A DNA stretch of 64,000 nt from Microvirga roseola (GTDB lineage Bacteria > Pseudomonadota > Alphaproteobacteria > Rhizobiales > Beijerinckiaceae), in contig NZ_JAJATX010000001.1 of the NCBI RefSeq assembly GCF_020866965.1, positions 124,001 through 188,000 on the forward strand, given 5' to 3'. Of the stretch, positions 17,293 to 27,287 are shown one piece after another (the stretch's first letter is position 1; each line of letters begins with the position of its first letter). Both the position numbers and the translations under genes were made by a program. The notes beneath the pieces were generated by a model that worked only from the letters and a program-made list of their open reading frames with translations, was not told the DNA's origin and made no database searches.

Positions 17293-18282
17293 ATGATCAG
17301 GATCGCCGTTCTGGGAGCAGGCCGAATCGGCCGCATTCACGGGCGCAACGCCGCCAACCACCCGCAGGCCCGCCTCGTGGCGGTGGCCGATCCGCATGCC
17401 CCCTCGGCCGAGGAGCTGGCGGCGGCGACAGGGGCGGAGGTCGCCGCGCTCGACAGCATCGTCGAGCGCCCGGATGTGGACGCCATCCTCATCTGCACGC
17501 CCACGACGACCCATGCCGACCTCATCGAGCGCGGCGCGCGCGCCGGCAAGGCGGTGTTCTGTGAGAAGCCGGTCGATCTCTCCAGCGCACGGATTGAGAC
17601 CTGCCTCGCTACCGTCGAGAAGGCCGGCACGCCGCTGATGATTGGCTTCAACCGCCGCTTCGACCCGAATTTCGCGAGCCTGCGCCGCCGTCTCGCGGAT
17701 GGCGAGGTGGGCGAGGTGGAAATCGTCACCATTCTCTCCCGCGATCCCGGCCCGCCGCCGGTGAGCTACATCGCCACCTCCGGCGGTCTGTTCCGGGACA
17801 TGATGATCCACGATCTCGACATGGCCCGCTTCCTGCTTCTCGGCGACGAGCCGGTGGAAGTGCATGCGGTGGGCTCCTCCCTCGTCGATCCGGCCATCGG
17901 CCAGGCAGGCGACGTGGACACGGCGGCCGTGACTCTAAAGACCGCCAAGGGCCGGATCGTGCAGATCTCCAATTCCCGCCGGGCCACCTACGGCTACGAC
18001 CAGCGCATCGAGGTGCACGGCTCGAAGGGCATGATCCGCGCAGGCAACATCCATCGCACGACGGTGGAGGTGGCGAACGCCTCCGGCATCGCCGCCGATC
18101 CGGTTCAGGATTTCTTCCTGGAGCGCTATGCGGAGGCCTACCGGGCCGAGCTGGACGCCTTCCTGTCCGCCGTCGCGGGCGGCAAGCCCTGCGACCCGAC
18201 CGGCCAGGACGGCCTCAAGGCCCAGCGCCTGGCGGATGCGGCGACGGAAGCGGCGCAGGCGGGCAGGCCGGTGCGGCTGTAA
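17293..18282 (+). CDS. iolG: myo-inositol 2-dehydrogenase
   Basis: IolG (329 aa) oxidises myo-inositol to 2-keto-myo-inositol with NAD+, the first step of the pathway. It is a Gfo/Idh/MocA dehydrogenase: the Rossmann motif is VLGAGRIGRIHGRN at residues ~6-19, the catalytic EKP is in VFCEKPVDLS (~95), and the substrate-site segment is FRDMMIHDLDMARF near 175. The start at 17293 (MIRIAVLGAG) gives the normal length. It diverges from iolC, and the shared 154-base region carries two operator-like palindromes. Confidence 0.94.
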   Translation: MIRIAVLGAGRIGRIHGRNAANHPQARLVAVADPHAPSAEELAAATGAEVAALDSIVERPDVDAILICTPTTTHADLIERGARAGKAVFCEKPVDLSSARIETCLATVEKAGTPLMIGFNRRFDPNFASLRRRLADGEVGEVEIVTILSRDPGPPPVSYIATSGGLFRDMMIHDLDMARFLLLGDEPVEVHAVGSSLVDPAIGQAGDVDTAAVTLKTAKGRIVQISNSRRATYGYDQRIEVHGSKGMIRAGNIHRTTVEVANASGIAADPVQDFFLERYAEAYRAELDAFLSAVAGGKPCDPTGQDGLKAQRLADAATEAAQAGRPVRL

Positions 18283-18293
18283 ACACGAGTTGT

Positions 18294-18324
18294 CGTCCCG
18301 GACCGGCTTGCGCCGTCCGGGACG
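18294..18324. terminator. Bidirectional hairpin between iolG and iolR
   Basis: A perfect 10-bp stem (CGTCCCGGAC / GTCCGGGACG) with an 11-base loop lies between the two convergent stops. There is no T-run. Confidence 0.55.
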
Positions 18325-18335
18325 GTGCCTGACTT

Positions 18336-19202
18336 CTACCCTTCCGCCCGCTTTTCCGCCGTGCCGACGGCCAGCGCCATGGCCAGCGCGAAGGATGCGG
18401 ACAGCGAGCGGAACGCGCTGAAATCGGCCTCCGCCACTTCGAGCCACACATCGGCGCTCGTCACCAGCGGACTGAAGGCGGAATCCGTGATCGCCACCAC
18501 GGGGATATTGCGCTGCGCCGCCACCGCCGCGAGATCCGCGGTGACGGGCGCATAGGGCGTGAAGCTGATGGCGAGAACCGCATCCCGTTCCGTTGCGGTC
18601 GCCAGCTGCTCGGGGCCGAGCTGCGCCACGTGATCGATCAGGATCGCCCGCACACCCAGTTTGCCGAAGGCATAGGCGCAGTAGGCGGAGATGGGAAACA
18701 CACGGCGCGCGCCCAGAAGATAGATCGTCTCGGCCTTCGCCAGGGTCTCGATGGCGCGGGAAAGCTCCTCCGGCCGCACGGAGTCGCGCATGCGGTCGAG
18801 CGAGAGCGCCGCCGCACTGGCGAAACCCTCCAGAAGAGAGGCCGCATGGACATGGTGGCCTTCCGACTCGCGCAGCACGCGAAGGCGCTCGCGGTAGTCC
18901 GGAAAGCGCTCCCTCAGGCGGTCGCGGAAGATCTGCTGCAGGTGGGAGAAGCCGTCATAGCCCAGGCTCTTGGCGAAGCGCACGAGGGTCGAAGGCTGCA
19001 CGCCTGCATGCTCCGCGATGCCCGCAACCGTCCCGAAGGCGACTTCCTCGGGGTGCTCCATGGCGAAGGCGGCGAGCTGCTTCAGACGCTTGGGCATGGT
19101 GTCCCGGCGGCTGAGTAGGAGCGCGCGCAGGCCTTCGTAATCATCAGGGGCGGTTCCTATCGCTGCGTCCAGGGCGCCGCTCATGTCGTCCTCGGGCTTC
19201 AT
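18336..19202 (-). CDS. iolR: MurR/RpiR-family transcriptional regulator, probable inositol repressor
   Basis: This 288-aa protein has an N-terminal RpiR helix-turn-helix (VAFGTVAGIAEHAGVQPSTL, then VRFAKSLGYDGFSHLQQIF at residues ~50-95). A C-terminal SIS sugar-isomerase-like sensor domain follows (ETIYLLGARRVFPISAYCAY; ERDAVLAISFTPYAP). In Sinorhizobium the equivalent RpiR-type IolR represses inositol genes. Its place between iolG and the inositol transporter, and the palindromes in both promoter regions, argue for the same role. The ATG at 19202 is favoured by AAAGG four bases upstream. It is divergent from the transporter operon, so autoregulation is likely. Confidence 0.88.
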   Translation of the reverse strand: MKPEDDMSGALDAAIGTAPDDYEGLRALLLSRRDTMPKRLKQLAAFAMEHPEEVAFGTVAGIAEHAGVQPSTLVRFAKSLGYDGFSHLQQIFRDRLRERFPDYRERLRVLRESEGHHVHAASLLEGFASAAALSLDRMRDSVRPEELSRAIETLAKAETIYLLGARRVFPISAYCAYAFGKLGVRAILIDHVAQLGPEQLATATERDAVLAISFTPYAPVTADLAAVAAQRNIPVVAITDSAFSPLVTSADVWLEVAEADFSAFRSLSASFALAMALAVGTAEKRAEG

Positions 19203-19255
19203 GATGCCTTTCACCTCAGGTCCCAGATCGGACCTTGACACCGATCCCCCATAAA

Positions 19256-19271
19256 TGGAATAAAAATTCTA
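19256..19271. promoter_or_regulatory. Probable IolR operator 3 (iolR/transporter intergenic)
   Basis: TGGAATAAAAATTCTA has the same GAA-N6-TTC core as the two iolC/iolG sites. It lies 54 bases upstream of the iolR start, where it could control iolR itself and the divergent transporter. Confidence 0.62.
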
Positions 19272-19277
19272 AAGATA

Positions 19278-19292
19278 CGAACAAAAGGTTCG
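19278..19292. promoter_or_regulatory. Second palindrome in the iolR/transporter region
   Basis: CGAACAAAAGGTTCG is a 5-bp inverted repeat (GAA-N7-TTC, one base wider than the others). Its centre is 21-22 bp, two helical turns, from operator 3. It may be an auxiliary site. Confidence 0.4.
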
Positions 19293-19471
19293 CGCGTTCC
19301 GTTTTCGGGGCCGACGAACCGGTGGAGGGAACGCCGGACGACTGCCGAACCGAGAAATCCGCATCGGTCGTTTTCCTTCCGCCAACTCCATCGCACGGCT
19401 GGGGGCCGTAGCGTTCATCGCGCCTGACTTTCGGTGCGGTGTCCGAGTGAAACCCAAAGGGAGGAAAGCCA

Positions 19472-20413
19472 ATGAAGTCGTTCGTTACGGGTCTGGTGGC
19501 CGCAGCAGCCCTGACCGCCGCCGCCGCCGTTCCGGCCTCGGCGCAGCAGAACAACCGCATCATCGTCGTCACCCACGGCCAGGCCAACGATCCGTTCTGG
19601 TCGGTGGTGAAGAACGGCGTCGCCGCCGCCGGCGAGGACATGAAGGTCCAAGTTGATTACCGCGCGCCCGAGACCTTCGACATGGTCGCCATGAGCCAGC
19701 TCATCGATGCCGCCGTGAACCAGCGCCCTGCGGGAATCGTCGTCTCCATTCCGGACGCCTCGGCCCTCGGCCCGTCGATCCAGAAGGCGACCGCCGCCGG
19801 AATTCCGGTGATCTCCATGAATTCCGGCTCGGACGTCTCGAAGAAGCTCGGCGCGCTGCTCCATGTGGGCCAGGACGAGGCTGAGGCCGGACGCATCGCC
19901 GGCGAAAGGCTCAAGGAAATGGGCGGCAAGGTCGCCCTCTGCGTCAACCAGGAGGTCGGCAACGTCTCGCTCGACCTGCGCTGCAAGGGCTTCGAGGAGG
20001 GCTTCGGCGGCAAGGTGACCGTGCTGCCCGTCACCAACGATCCCGCCGATGTGCGCGCCAAGGTGAAGGCGGCGCTCGCCTCCAATGCGTCTGTCGACAC
20101 TATTCTGGCGCTCGGCGCCGGCACCGCCGGCGAGCCGACGGTCGCGGCCGTGAAGGATGCCGGCAAGACCGGCTCCGTGAGGGTCGCCACCTTCGACCTC
20201 TCGCCGAACTTCCTGAAGGCGGTCGCAGCGGGCGAGGCGGCCTTCGCCATCGACCAGCAGCAATACCTGCAGGGCTATCTGCCGGTGACCTTCCTGGCCC
20301 TTAACGCGAAGTACGGCCTCGTGCCCGGCGGCGACGTTCCGTCCGGCCCGAACCTGATCACCAAGGAAAAAGCCGACCAGGTGATCGAGCTATCCGCGAA
20401 GGGCATCCGCTAA
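19472..20413 (+). CDS. Inositol-type sugar ABC transporter, periplasmic binding protein
   Basis: This 313-aa protein has a signal peptide (LVAAAALTAAAAVPASAQ) and a type I periplasmic binding fold of the Peripla_BP_4/RbsB group. It begins IIVVTHGQANDPFWSVVKNG and has GIVVSIPDASALGPSIQKA and GIPVISMNSGSD. The start is fixed by GGGAGGAAAG seven bases upstream. Position beside iolR and a shared operator type point to myo-inositol as the ligand; sequence alone would only say a monosaccharide or polyol. A strong hairpin follows the gene. Confidence 0.88.
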   Translation: MKSFVTGLVAAAALTAAAAVPASAQQNNRIIVVTHGQANDPFWSVVKNGVAAAGEDMKVQVDYRAPETFDMVAMSQLIDAAVNQRPAGIVVSIPDASALGPSIQKATAAGIPVISMNSGSDVSKKLGALLHVGQDEAEAGRIAGERLKEMGGKVALCVNQEVGNVSLDLRCKGFEEGFGGKVTVLPVTNDPADVRAKVKAALASNASVDTILALGAGTAGEPTVAAVKDAGKTGSVRVATFDLSPNFLKAVAAGEAAFAIDQQQYLQGYLPVTFLALNAKYGLVPGGDVPSGPNLITKEKADQVIELSAKGIR

Positions 20414-20424
20414 GCGGCGCCTGA

Positions 20425-20450
20425 GCCTGCGGGCGTCAGCGCCCGCAGGC
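20425..20450 (+). terminator. Intercistronic hairpin after the binding-protein gene
   Basis: A perfect 11-bp stem (GCCTGCGGGCG / CGCCCGCAGGC) with a 4-base loop lies between the binding-protein and permease genes. Such hairpins usually stabilise the upstream mRNA or partly end transcription, so the binding protein is made in excess. Confidence 0.65.
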
Positions 20451-20489
20451 CTCTGCTTTCATTTGTGTCTTTGCTCTGGGAGGCGCCCC

Positions 20490-21623
20490 GTGGTGGATAT
20501 CACCCAGCCCGTCAATGCCGCTCCTGTCGGCCGTCCGGCTCAGGACGAACGCCTGAAGGAAACCTCACTTCTCACGCGGCTGATGCGCCGTCCGGAACTC
20601 GGGGCGCTCGCCGGGCTCGTGCTCGTCACCCTCTTCTTTCTCGCCACCGCCGACGCTTCCATGTTCACCCTGGCGGGGCTGATGAACATCCTCGCGCCCG
20701 CATCCCAGCTCGGCATCCTCGCCATCGCGGCGGCGCTGCTCATGATCGGCGGCGAGTTCGACCTCTCCATCGGCTCGATGATCGCCTTCGCAGGCCTCGT
20801 CTTCGGCTCCTTCGTCGTCCTGACGGAATGGCCGCTGCTGCTGGCCATCGCCGCCACCTTCGTCGTTGCGGGGCTGATCGGCGGCCTCAACGGACAGATC
20901 GTCATCCGCACGAAGCTGCCGTCCTTCATCGTGACGCTCGCCTTCCTGTTCATCCTGCGCGGGCTTGCACTGGTCGGGCTGAAATGGGCGACGGGCGGCT
21001 CGACGCAGCTGCGCGGCGTCGGCGGCGAGGCCGGAGAAGGCTGGGTGCGCGAGATCTTCTCCGGCAATGCCTTCGAGGGCCTATTCGCGTGGCTTGCGGC
21101 GAACGACCTGATCGACAAGTTCCCCACCGGCCTGCCGACGGTGACAGGCATTCCGGTCTCCATCGTCTGGTTCGTCCTCTTCGCGCTCGTTGCGACCTGG
21201 GTCCTCCTGCGCACGCGGGCCGGCAACTGGATCTTCGCCGCGGGCGGCGACCCCAATGCGGCGCGCAATTCCGGCGTGCCTGTCGACCGGGTGAAAACCG
21301 CTCTCTTCATGCTCACCGCGTGCTCGGCGGCGCTGGTCGCGGTCCTGACCGTGCTCGACGCCGGGTCGACCGATGCGCGGCGCGGCTTCCAGAAGGAGTT
21401 CGAGGCCATCATCGCGGCCGTGATCGGCGGCAGTCTGCTCACCGGCGGCTACGGCTCGGCCATCGGCGCATTCTTTGGCGCCATCATCTTCGGCATGGTC
21501 TCCATCGGCCTTACCTACACGCGCTTCGATGCGGACTGGTTCCAGGTGTTCCTCGGCGCCATGCTGCTGCTCGCGGTGCTGTTCAACAACTTCATCCGCC
21601 GCAAAGTGACGGGAGAGCGGTAA
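20490..21623 (+). CDS. Inositol-type sugar ABC transporter, permease
   Basis: This 377-aa inner-membrane permease is of the RbsC/FrcC (BPD_transp_2) family with about ten spans. The family region is present: [20 protein letters not shown], then [11 protein letters not shown]; and [20 protein letters not shown] near the C-terminus. The first of two adjacent GTG codons (20490) is taken as start because GGGAGG lies six bases upstream. The stop overlaps the ATPase start by one base (TAATG). Confidence 0.9.
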   Translation: MVDITQPVNAAPVGRPAQDERLKETSLLTRLMRRPELGALAGLVLVTLFFLATADASMFTLAGLMNILAPASQLGILAIAAALLMIGGEFDLSIGSMIAFAGLVFGSFVVLTEWPLLLAIAATFVVAGLIGGLNGQIVIRTKLPSFIVTLAFLFILRGLALVGLKWATGGSTQLRGVGGEAGEGWVREIFSGNAFEGLFAWLAANDLIDKFPTGLPTVTGIPVSIVWFVLFALVATWVLLRTRAGNWIFAAGGDPNAARNSGVPVDRVKTALFMLTACSAALVAVLTVLDAGSTDARRGFQKEFEAIIAAVIGGSLLTGGYGSAIGAFFGAIIFGMVSIGLTYTRFDADWFQVFLGAMLLLAVLFNNFIRRKVTGER

Positions 21624-22408
21624 TGGCGACGAATGCTCCCCTCATCGAGGTCCGCAACCTCGTCAAGCATTTCGGTTCGGTGATCGCGCTGTCGGGCGTC
21701 TCGCTCTCCGTGCATCGCGGCGAGGTGATGTGCCTTCTCGGCGACAACGGCGCGGGCAAGTCCACGCTCATCAAGACCCTCGCGGGCGTTCACAAGCCGA
21801 CATCCGGCGATTTCCTGGTCGAAGGCCGCCCCGTGAGCTTCCAGAGCCCTCGTGATGCGCTGGATGCGGGCATCGCGACGGTCTACCAGGACCTCGCCAT
21901 GATCCCGCTCATGTCGGTGACGCGCAACTTCTTCATGGGTCGCGAGCCGGTGAAGGGAGCCTGGCCTTTCCGCCGGGTGGACTTCGCCTATTGCGATGCG
22001 GTGACCCGCGAAGAGATGCACAAGATCGGCATCGACGTGCGCGATCCGCACCAGGCTGTCGGCACCCTGTCGGGCGGCGAGCGGCAATGCGTGGCGATTG
22101 CCCGCGCGGTCTATTTCGGCGCGAAGGTGCTGATCCTCGACGAGCCGACATCGGCGCTCGGCGTGGCGCAGACCTCCATGGTGCTGAAATACATCCACCA
22201 GGTCCGCCAGAAGGGCCTGGGCGTCATCTTCATCACCCACAACGTGCGCCATGCCTATGCGGTGGGCGACCGCTTCACGATCCTCAACCGCGGCAAGACG
22301 CTCGGCACCTACGCCAAAACCGAAATCGCCATCGACGAGCTGCAGAATCTGATGGCCGGTGGCAAGGAGTTGCAGGCAGTATCGGAAGAACTCGGCGGGA
22401 TGGTCTAA
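21623..22408 (+). CDS. Inositol-type sugar ABC transporter, single-domain ATPase
   Basis: This 261-aa ATPase energises the importer. Walker A is GDNGAGKST (~residue 40), the signature is LSGGERQ (~150), and Walker B is [12 protein letters not shown] (~170). It has one nucleotide-binding domain, like FrcA, not the two of RbsA/MglA (~500 aa), so it should act as a homodimer. It overlaps the permease stop and is 12 bases ahead of a dehydrogenase gene. Confidence 0.92.
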   Translation: MATNAPLIEVRNLVKHFGSVIALSGVSLSVHRGEVMCLLGDNGAGKSTLIKTLAGVHKPTSGDFLVEGRPVSFQSPRDALDAGIATVYQDLAMIPLMSVTRNFFMGREPVKGAWPFRRVDFAYCDAVTREEMHKIGIDVRDPHQAVGTLSGGERQCVAIARAVYFGAKVLILDEPTSALGVAQTSMVLKYIHQVRQKGLGVIFITHNVRHAYAVGDRFTILNRGKTLGTYAKTEIAIDELQNLMAGGKELQAVSEELGGMV

Positions 22409-22420
22409 GAGATTTCGGAC

Positions 22421-23536
22421 ATGACACATCTTGGTATCGGCCTTATCGGGACCGGCTATATGGGCAAGTGCCACGCGCTCGCCTGGAATGCGGTGGCGCC
22501 GGTCTTCGGCGATGTGCCGCGTCCCCGCCTCGCGGTGCTCGCCGAGGCCACGCAGGAGCTTGCGGAGAAGAAGGCGCGCGAGATCGGCTTTGAGCGGGCG
22601 ACGGGAGACTGGCGCACGCTCGTCACGGATCCCGCCGTCGATGTGGTCTCCGTCACCACGCCTAACGCCTTCCACGCGGATATGGCGATTGCGGCGCTGG
22701 AGGCGGGCAAGCATGTCTGGTGCGAGAAGCCCATGGCGACGAGCCCTGCCGATGCGGAGCGCATGCTCGCCGCAGCCCGCGCCTCGGGCAGGGTCGCGGC
22801 GCTGGGCTACAACTACATCCAGAACCCGGTCATCCGCCTGATCCGCCGCCTGCTCGACGAGGATCGCATCGGCACGGTCAACCATGTGCGCCTCGAAATG
22901 GACGAGGACTTCATGGCCGACCCGGAGGACCTCTTCTCCTGGAAGAGCGAGGCCACGTCAGGCTATGGGGCGCTCGACGATTTCGGCGTCCATGCCCTGA
23001 GCCTGATCCGGGTGCTCTTCGGCGGCGTGCGCCGGGTCTGCGGGCACACGGCGAAACCTTATGCCGACCGTCCCACGCGCGAGGGCGGTCGTCGCGCGGT
23101 CGAGACCTACGACATCGCGACGACGCTGATTGAGCTGGAGAACGGCGCATCTGGAGTGATCGCGCTCAACCGCTCCGCCTGGGGCCGCAAGGGGCGCATC
23201 GCCGTGCAGCTCTTCGGCGCGAAGGGCGCCATCGCCTACGACCAGGAGCGCATGAACGAGGTGCAGCTCTATACGGCTGAGGGTATAAGGGAAACGCAAG
23301 GGTTCCGCACCATTCTCGCAGGACCGCAGCACCCGCCCTACGACAGGTTCATTCCCGCGCCCGGCCACGGACTCGGCTTCAACGACCTGAAGATCATCGA
23401 ATGCCGCGAGCTGATCCGCCGCATCGAAGGCGAGGCGGCGCACCTGATCGAGTTCGAGGACGGCATCCGCATCGAGCGCACGGTGGACGCCATGGCGCGA
23501 AGCGCCCATGGAGGGGGCTGGGTCGAGGTGAGTTGA
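22421..23536 (+). CDS. Gfo/Idh/MocA-family dehydrogenase in the inositol transporter operon
   Basis: This 371-aa NAD(P)-dependent oxidoreductase has the Rossmann motif GLIGTGYMGKCHALAW at residues 6-21, the catalytic EKP in VWCEKPMATS (~100), and the substrate-site GALDDFGVHALSLI near 190. It is a second member of the iolG family, 12 bases behind the transporter ATPase. It probably acts on another inositol isomer (such as scyllo- or D-chiro-inositol) or a keto-inositol; the exact substrate is not readable. It is convergent with recQ. Confidence 0.85.
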   Translation: MTHLGIGLIGTGYMGKCHALAWNAVAPVFGDVPRPRLAVLAEATQELAEKKAREIGFERATGDWRTLVTDPAVDVVSVTTPNAFHADMAIAALEAGKHVWCEKPMATSPADAERMLAAARASGRVAALGYNYIQNPVIRLIRRLLDEDRIGTVNHVRLEMDEDFMADPEDLFSWKSEATSGYGALDDFGVHALSLIRVLFGGVRRVCGHTAKPYADRPTREGGRRAVETYDIATTLIELENGASGVIALNRSAWGRKGRIAVQLFGAKGAIAYDQERMNEVQLYTAEGIRETQGFRTILAGPQHPPYDRFIPAPGHGLGFNDLKIIECRELIRRIEGEAAHLIEFEDGIRIERTVDAMARSAHGGGWVEVS

Positions 23537-23549
23537 GGCGGAGGCGCGC

Positions 23550-25348
<1,799 letters not shown>

Positions 25349-25352
<4 letters not shown>

Positions 25353-26620
25353 GACTGCCGTGTGGCCGAGGCAGGCCCCAAGGTCAATGCGGCAATGGGA
25401 ATCCCGAGCCGCGCCAGCACGCCCTTGGCCGCGGCAACGCCTGTGGCGAAGGTCGCCTGGAGCAGGTAGCCCCCGGTGGGGGCCTCCCAGTCCAGCATCT
25501 CGCCCGCCACGAAAACCCCCGGCATGCGACGCAGCATCAGGTGCGCGTCGACCTCGGCGAAGGGGACCCCGCCTGCCGTGGAAATGGCCCGCCCCAAGGA
25601 TTTCGCGCCGGAAAGCGCCAGGGGCACGGCCTTGATCAGCGCCGCCAGCCGCTGGGCCTCGGAGGGCAGGGCGGGGGAGGCCTCGCGCAACAGGGCAATG
25701 CCCAGCGGATTCAGGCCCGCCGCCTTGCGCAGGAAGGTGGAGGCGGACTGGCCCTTCCGGGGAGCCGCGAGCCTTTGCGCCAGGTTTTCTGTGGAGAGAT
25801 CGGGCCGCAGGTCGATCCGGAGCGTGGCGCTTCCCTGCCGCGCGATGGCCTCGCGCAGCCTGGAGGAGAGGGCATAGACCGCCCCGCCCTCGATGCCATC
25901 CCCTGTGACGACCGCTTCGCCGCGAACGGTCTCGCCCTCGAACGTCAGGGCGATGCGCTTCAGGGGCTTCCCCTCGAAACGGCTGCGAATCACCTCCGAC
26001 CAGGGAACGAGGAAGCCCATATTGGCGGAGCGCAGAGGGCTCAGCGCGATGCCGCGGCTTTCGAGAAGGGCCGTCCAGCCGCCGTCGGAGCCCAGCCGGG
26101 GCCAGCTCGCGCCGCCCAGGGCCAGGATCGTCGCATCGGGCTTTGCCGTGAGGGGCTCACCCATGGGGCCGGTCAAGACCAGATTTCCTTCTGCATCCCA
26201 GCCCTGCCAGCTTTGGCGCAGGGCAAAGCGGGTACCGAGTTCCTCCAGCCGGGACAGCCAGGCCCGCAGCAGGGGCGAGGCCTTGAAGGCCTTGGGGAAG
26301 ACCCGGCCGCTCGAGCCTACGAAGGTCTCCTGGCCCAGGCCCTCGCACCAGGCGCGCAGGTCCTCCGGGCGGAAGTCCTCGATCATGGGGCGCAGGATCG
26401 GCGCAGCCTCGCCGTAGCAGGCCAGGAAGCGCTCGAACTCCTCGGAATGCGTCAGGTTCAGCCCCCCGCGTCCGGCCATCAGCAGCTTGCGGCCCAGCGA
26501 CGGCATCCGGTCGTAGACCGTCACGGCGAGGCCGGCGCGTCCCAGGATCTCCGCCGCGATCAGCCCGGCGGGGCCGCCGCCGATGACGGCGATGGAGGGT
26601 GAGGAGGGGGCAGGGGACAT
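25349..26620 (-). CDS. HI0933-family flavoprotein (TIGR03862-like NAD(P)/FAD oxidoreductase)
   Basis: This 423-aa flavoprotein has an N-terminal FAD-binding GGGPAGLIAAEILGRAG, the family motif LGRKLLMAGRGGLNLTHSE (~45), and a C-terminal FAD site VFVAGEMLDWEAPTGGY. HI0933/YhiN-like proteins are widespread but of uncertain function; some are linked to reduction of steroid or other double bonds (BaiN). The start at 26620 (MSPAPSSP) precedes the FAD motif. It is translationally coupled to recQ by an ATGA overlap, which may be chance. Confidence 0.88.
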
Positions 26621-26773
26621 GCGGTCAGCTGACGCGGAGAGGGGGCGGGGTTCTGGATTCCGGGGCCGCCTCATGGCATGCAGCGGCTTCAAGGTCGTGG
26701 TTTTTGCACATGACCGCCATGGCTCCGTTTTTCAAGAGGAGCGGCGCTCAACGCCGCCAAAGGGGATTTTGCA

Positions 26774-27238
26774 ATGCGGATCGCTGCCTTCTGCGCCCTG
26801 ATCGCCCTCGGCCTCGCAGGCTGCGCGAGCGACTCGGCCCTGGCGCCGTCCCATAAGATCCTGGCCAGCTCCACCACGGATGCCGCCGCGGCAGCCCAGC
26901 TGATCTCGGCCTATCGCGTCTCCCGGGGCCTGAGCCCGGTCACGGTTGATTCCCGCCTCAACGAGGCGGCGGAACATCAGGCGCGGGTCGTGGCCGCCGC
27001 CGGCCGCCTCAGCCATGGCAACTTCATCAAGCGCATGGACCAGTTCGGCATCATCGGCTACTCGGCCGAGAACCTGTCCGCGGGAGCCAAATCGGTCGAC
27101 GCCACCATCGGCCGGTGGAAGGCCTCGCCCGGGCACAACAGCAATCTCCTGATGCCGCAGGCGCGGAGGATCGGGCTCGCCCGCGCCGATGCTGATAGCC
27201 GCTATGGCCGCTATTGGGCCCTGGTGATCGGGCAGTGA
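26774..27238 (+). CDS. CAP/SCP-domain lipoprotein
   Basis: This 154-aa protein has a lipoprotein signal (MRIAAFCALIALGLAGC, Cys17 in the lipobox) and a CAP (cysteine-rich secretory, SCP/PR1) domain. The domain shows LISAYRVSRGLSPVTVD, AAGRLSHGNFIKRM, then YSAENLSAGAKS and WKASPGHNSNLL. The two His and the Glu of the CAP cavity are present (SHGNF, AEN, GHNSNL). Function in bacteria is not well defined; cell-envelope or stress roles are proposed. AAAGGGGA precedes the start. Confidence 0.88.
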   Translation: MRIAAFCALIALGLAGCASDSALAPSHKILASSTTDAAAAAQLISAYRVSRGLSPVTVDSRLNEAAEHQARVVAAAGRLSHGNFIKRMDQFGIIGYSAENLSAGAKSVDATIGRWKASPGHNSNLLMPQARRIGLARADADSRYGRYWALVIGQ

Positions 27239-27287
27239 GGCAGGGCACAAAAGGAGCGGGCGCGCGTTAGGCGCAAGGACCTCCTCT

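Noticed and set aside
13268-17564. Long open frames antisense to iolD and iolC (687 and 780 codons)
   Set aside because: They lie opposite strongly conserved genes, have odd amino-acid composition (His/Arg/Gly-rich) and no motifs. Long antisense frames are common in high-GC DNA.
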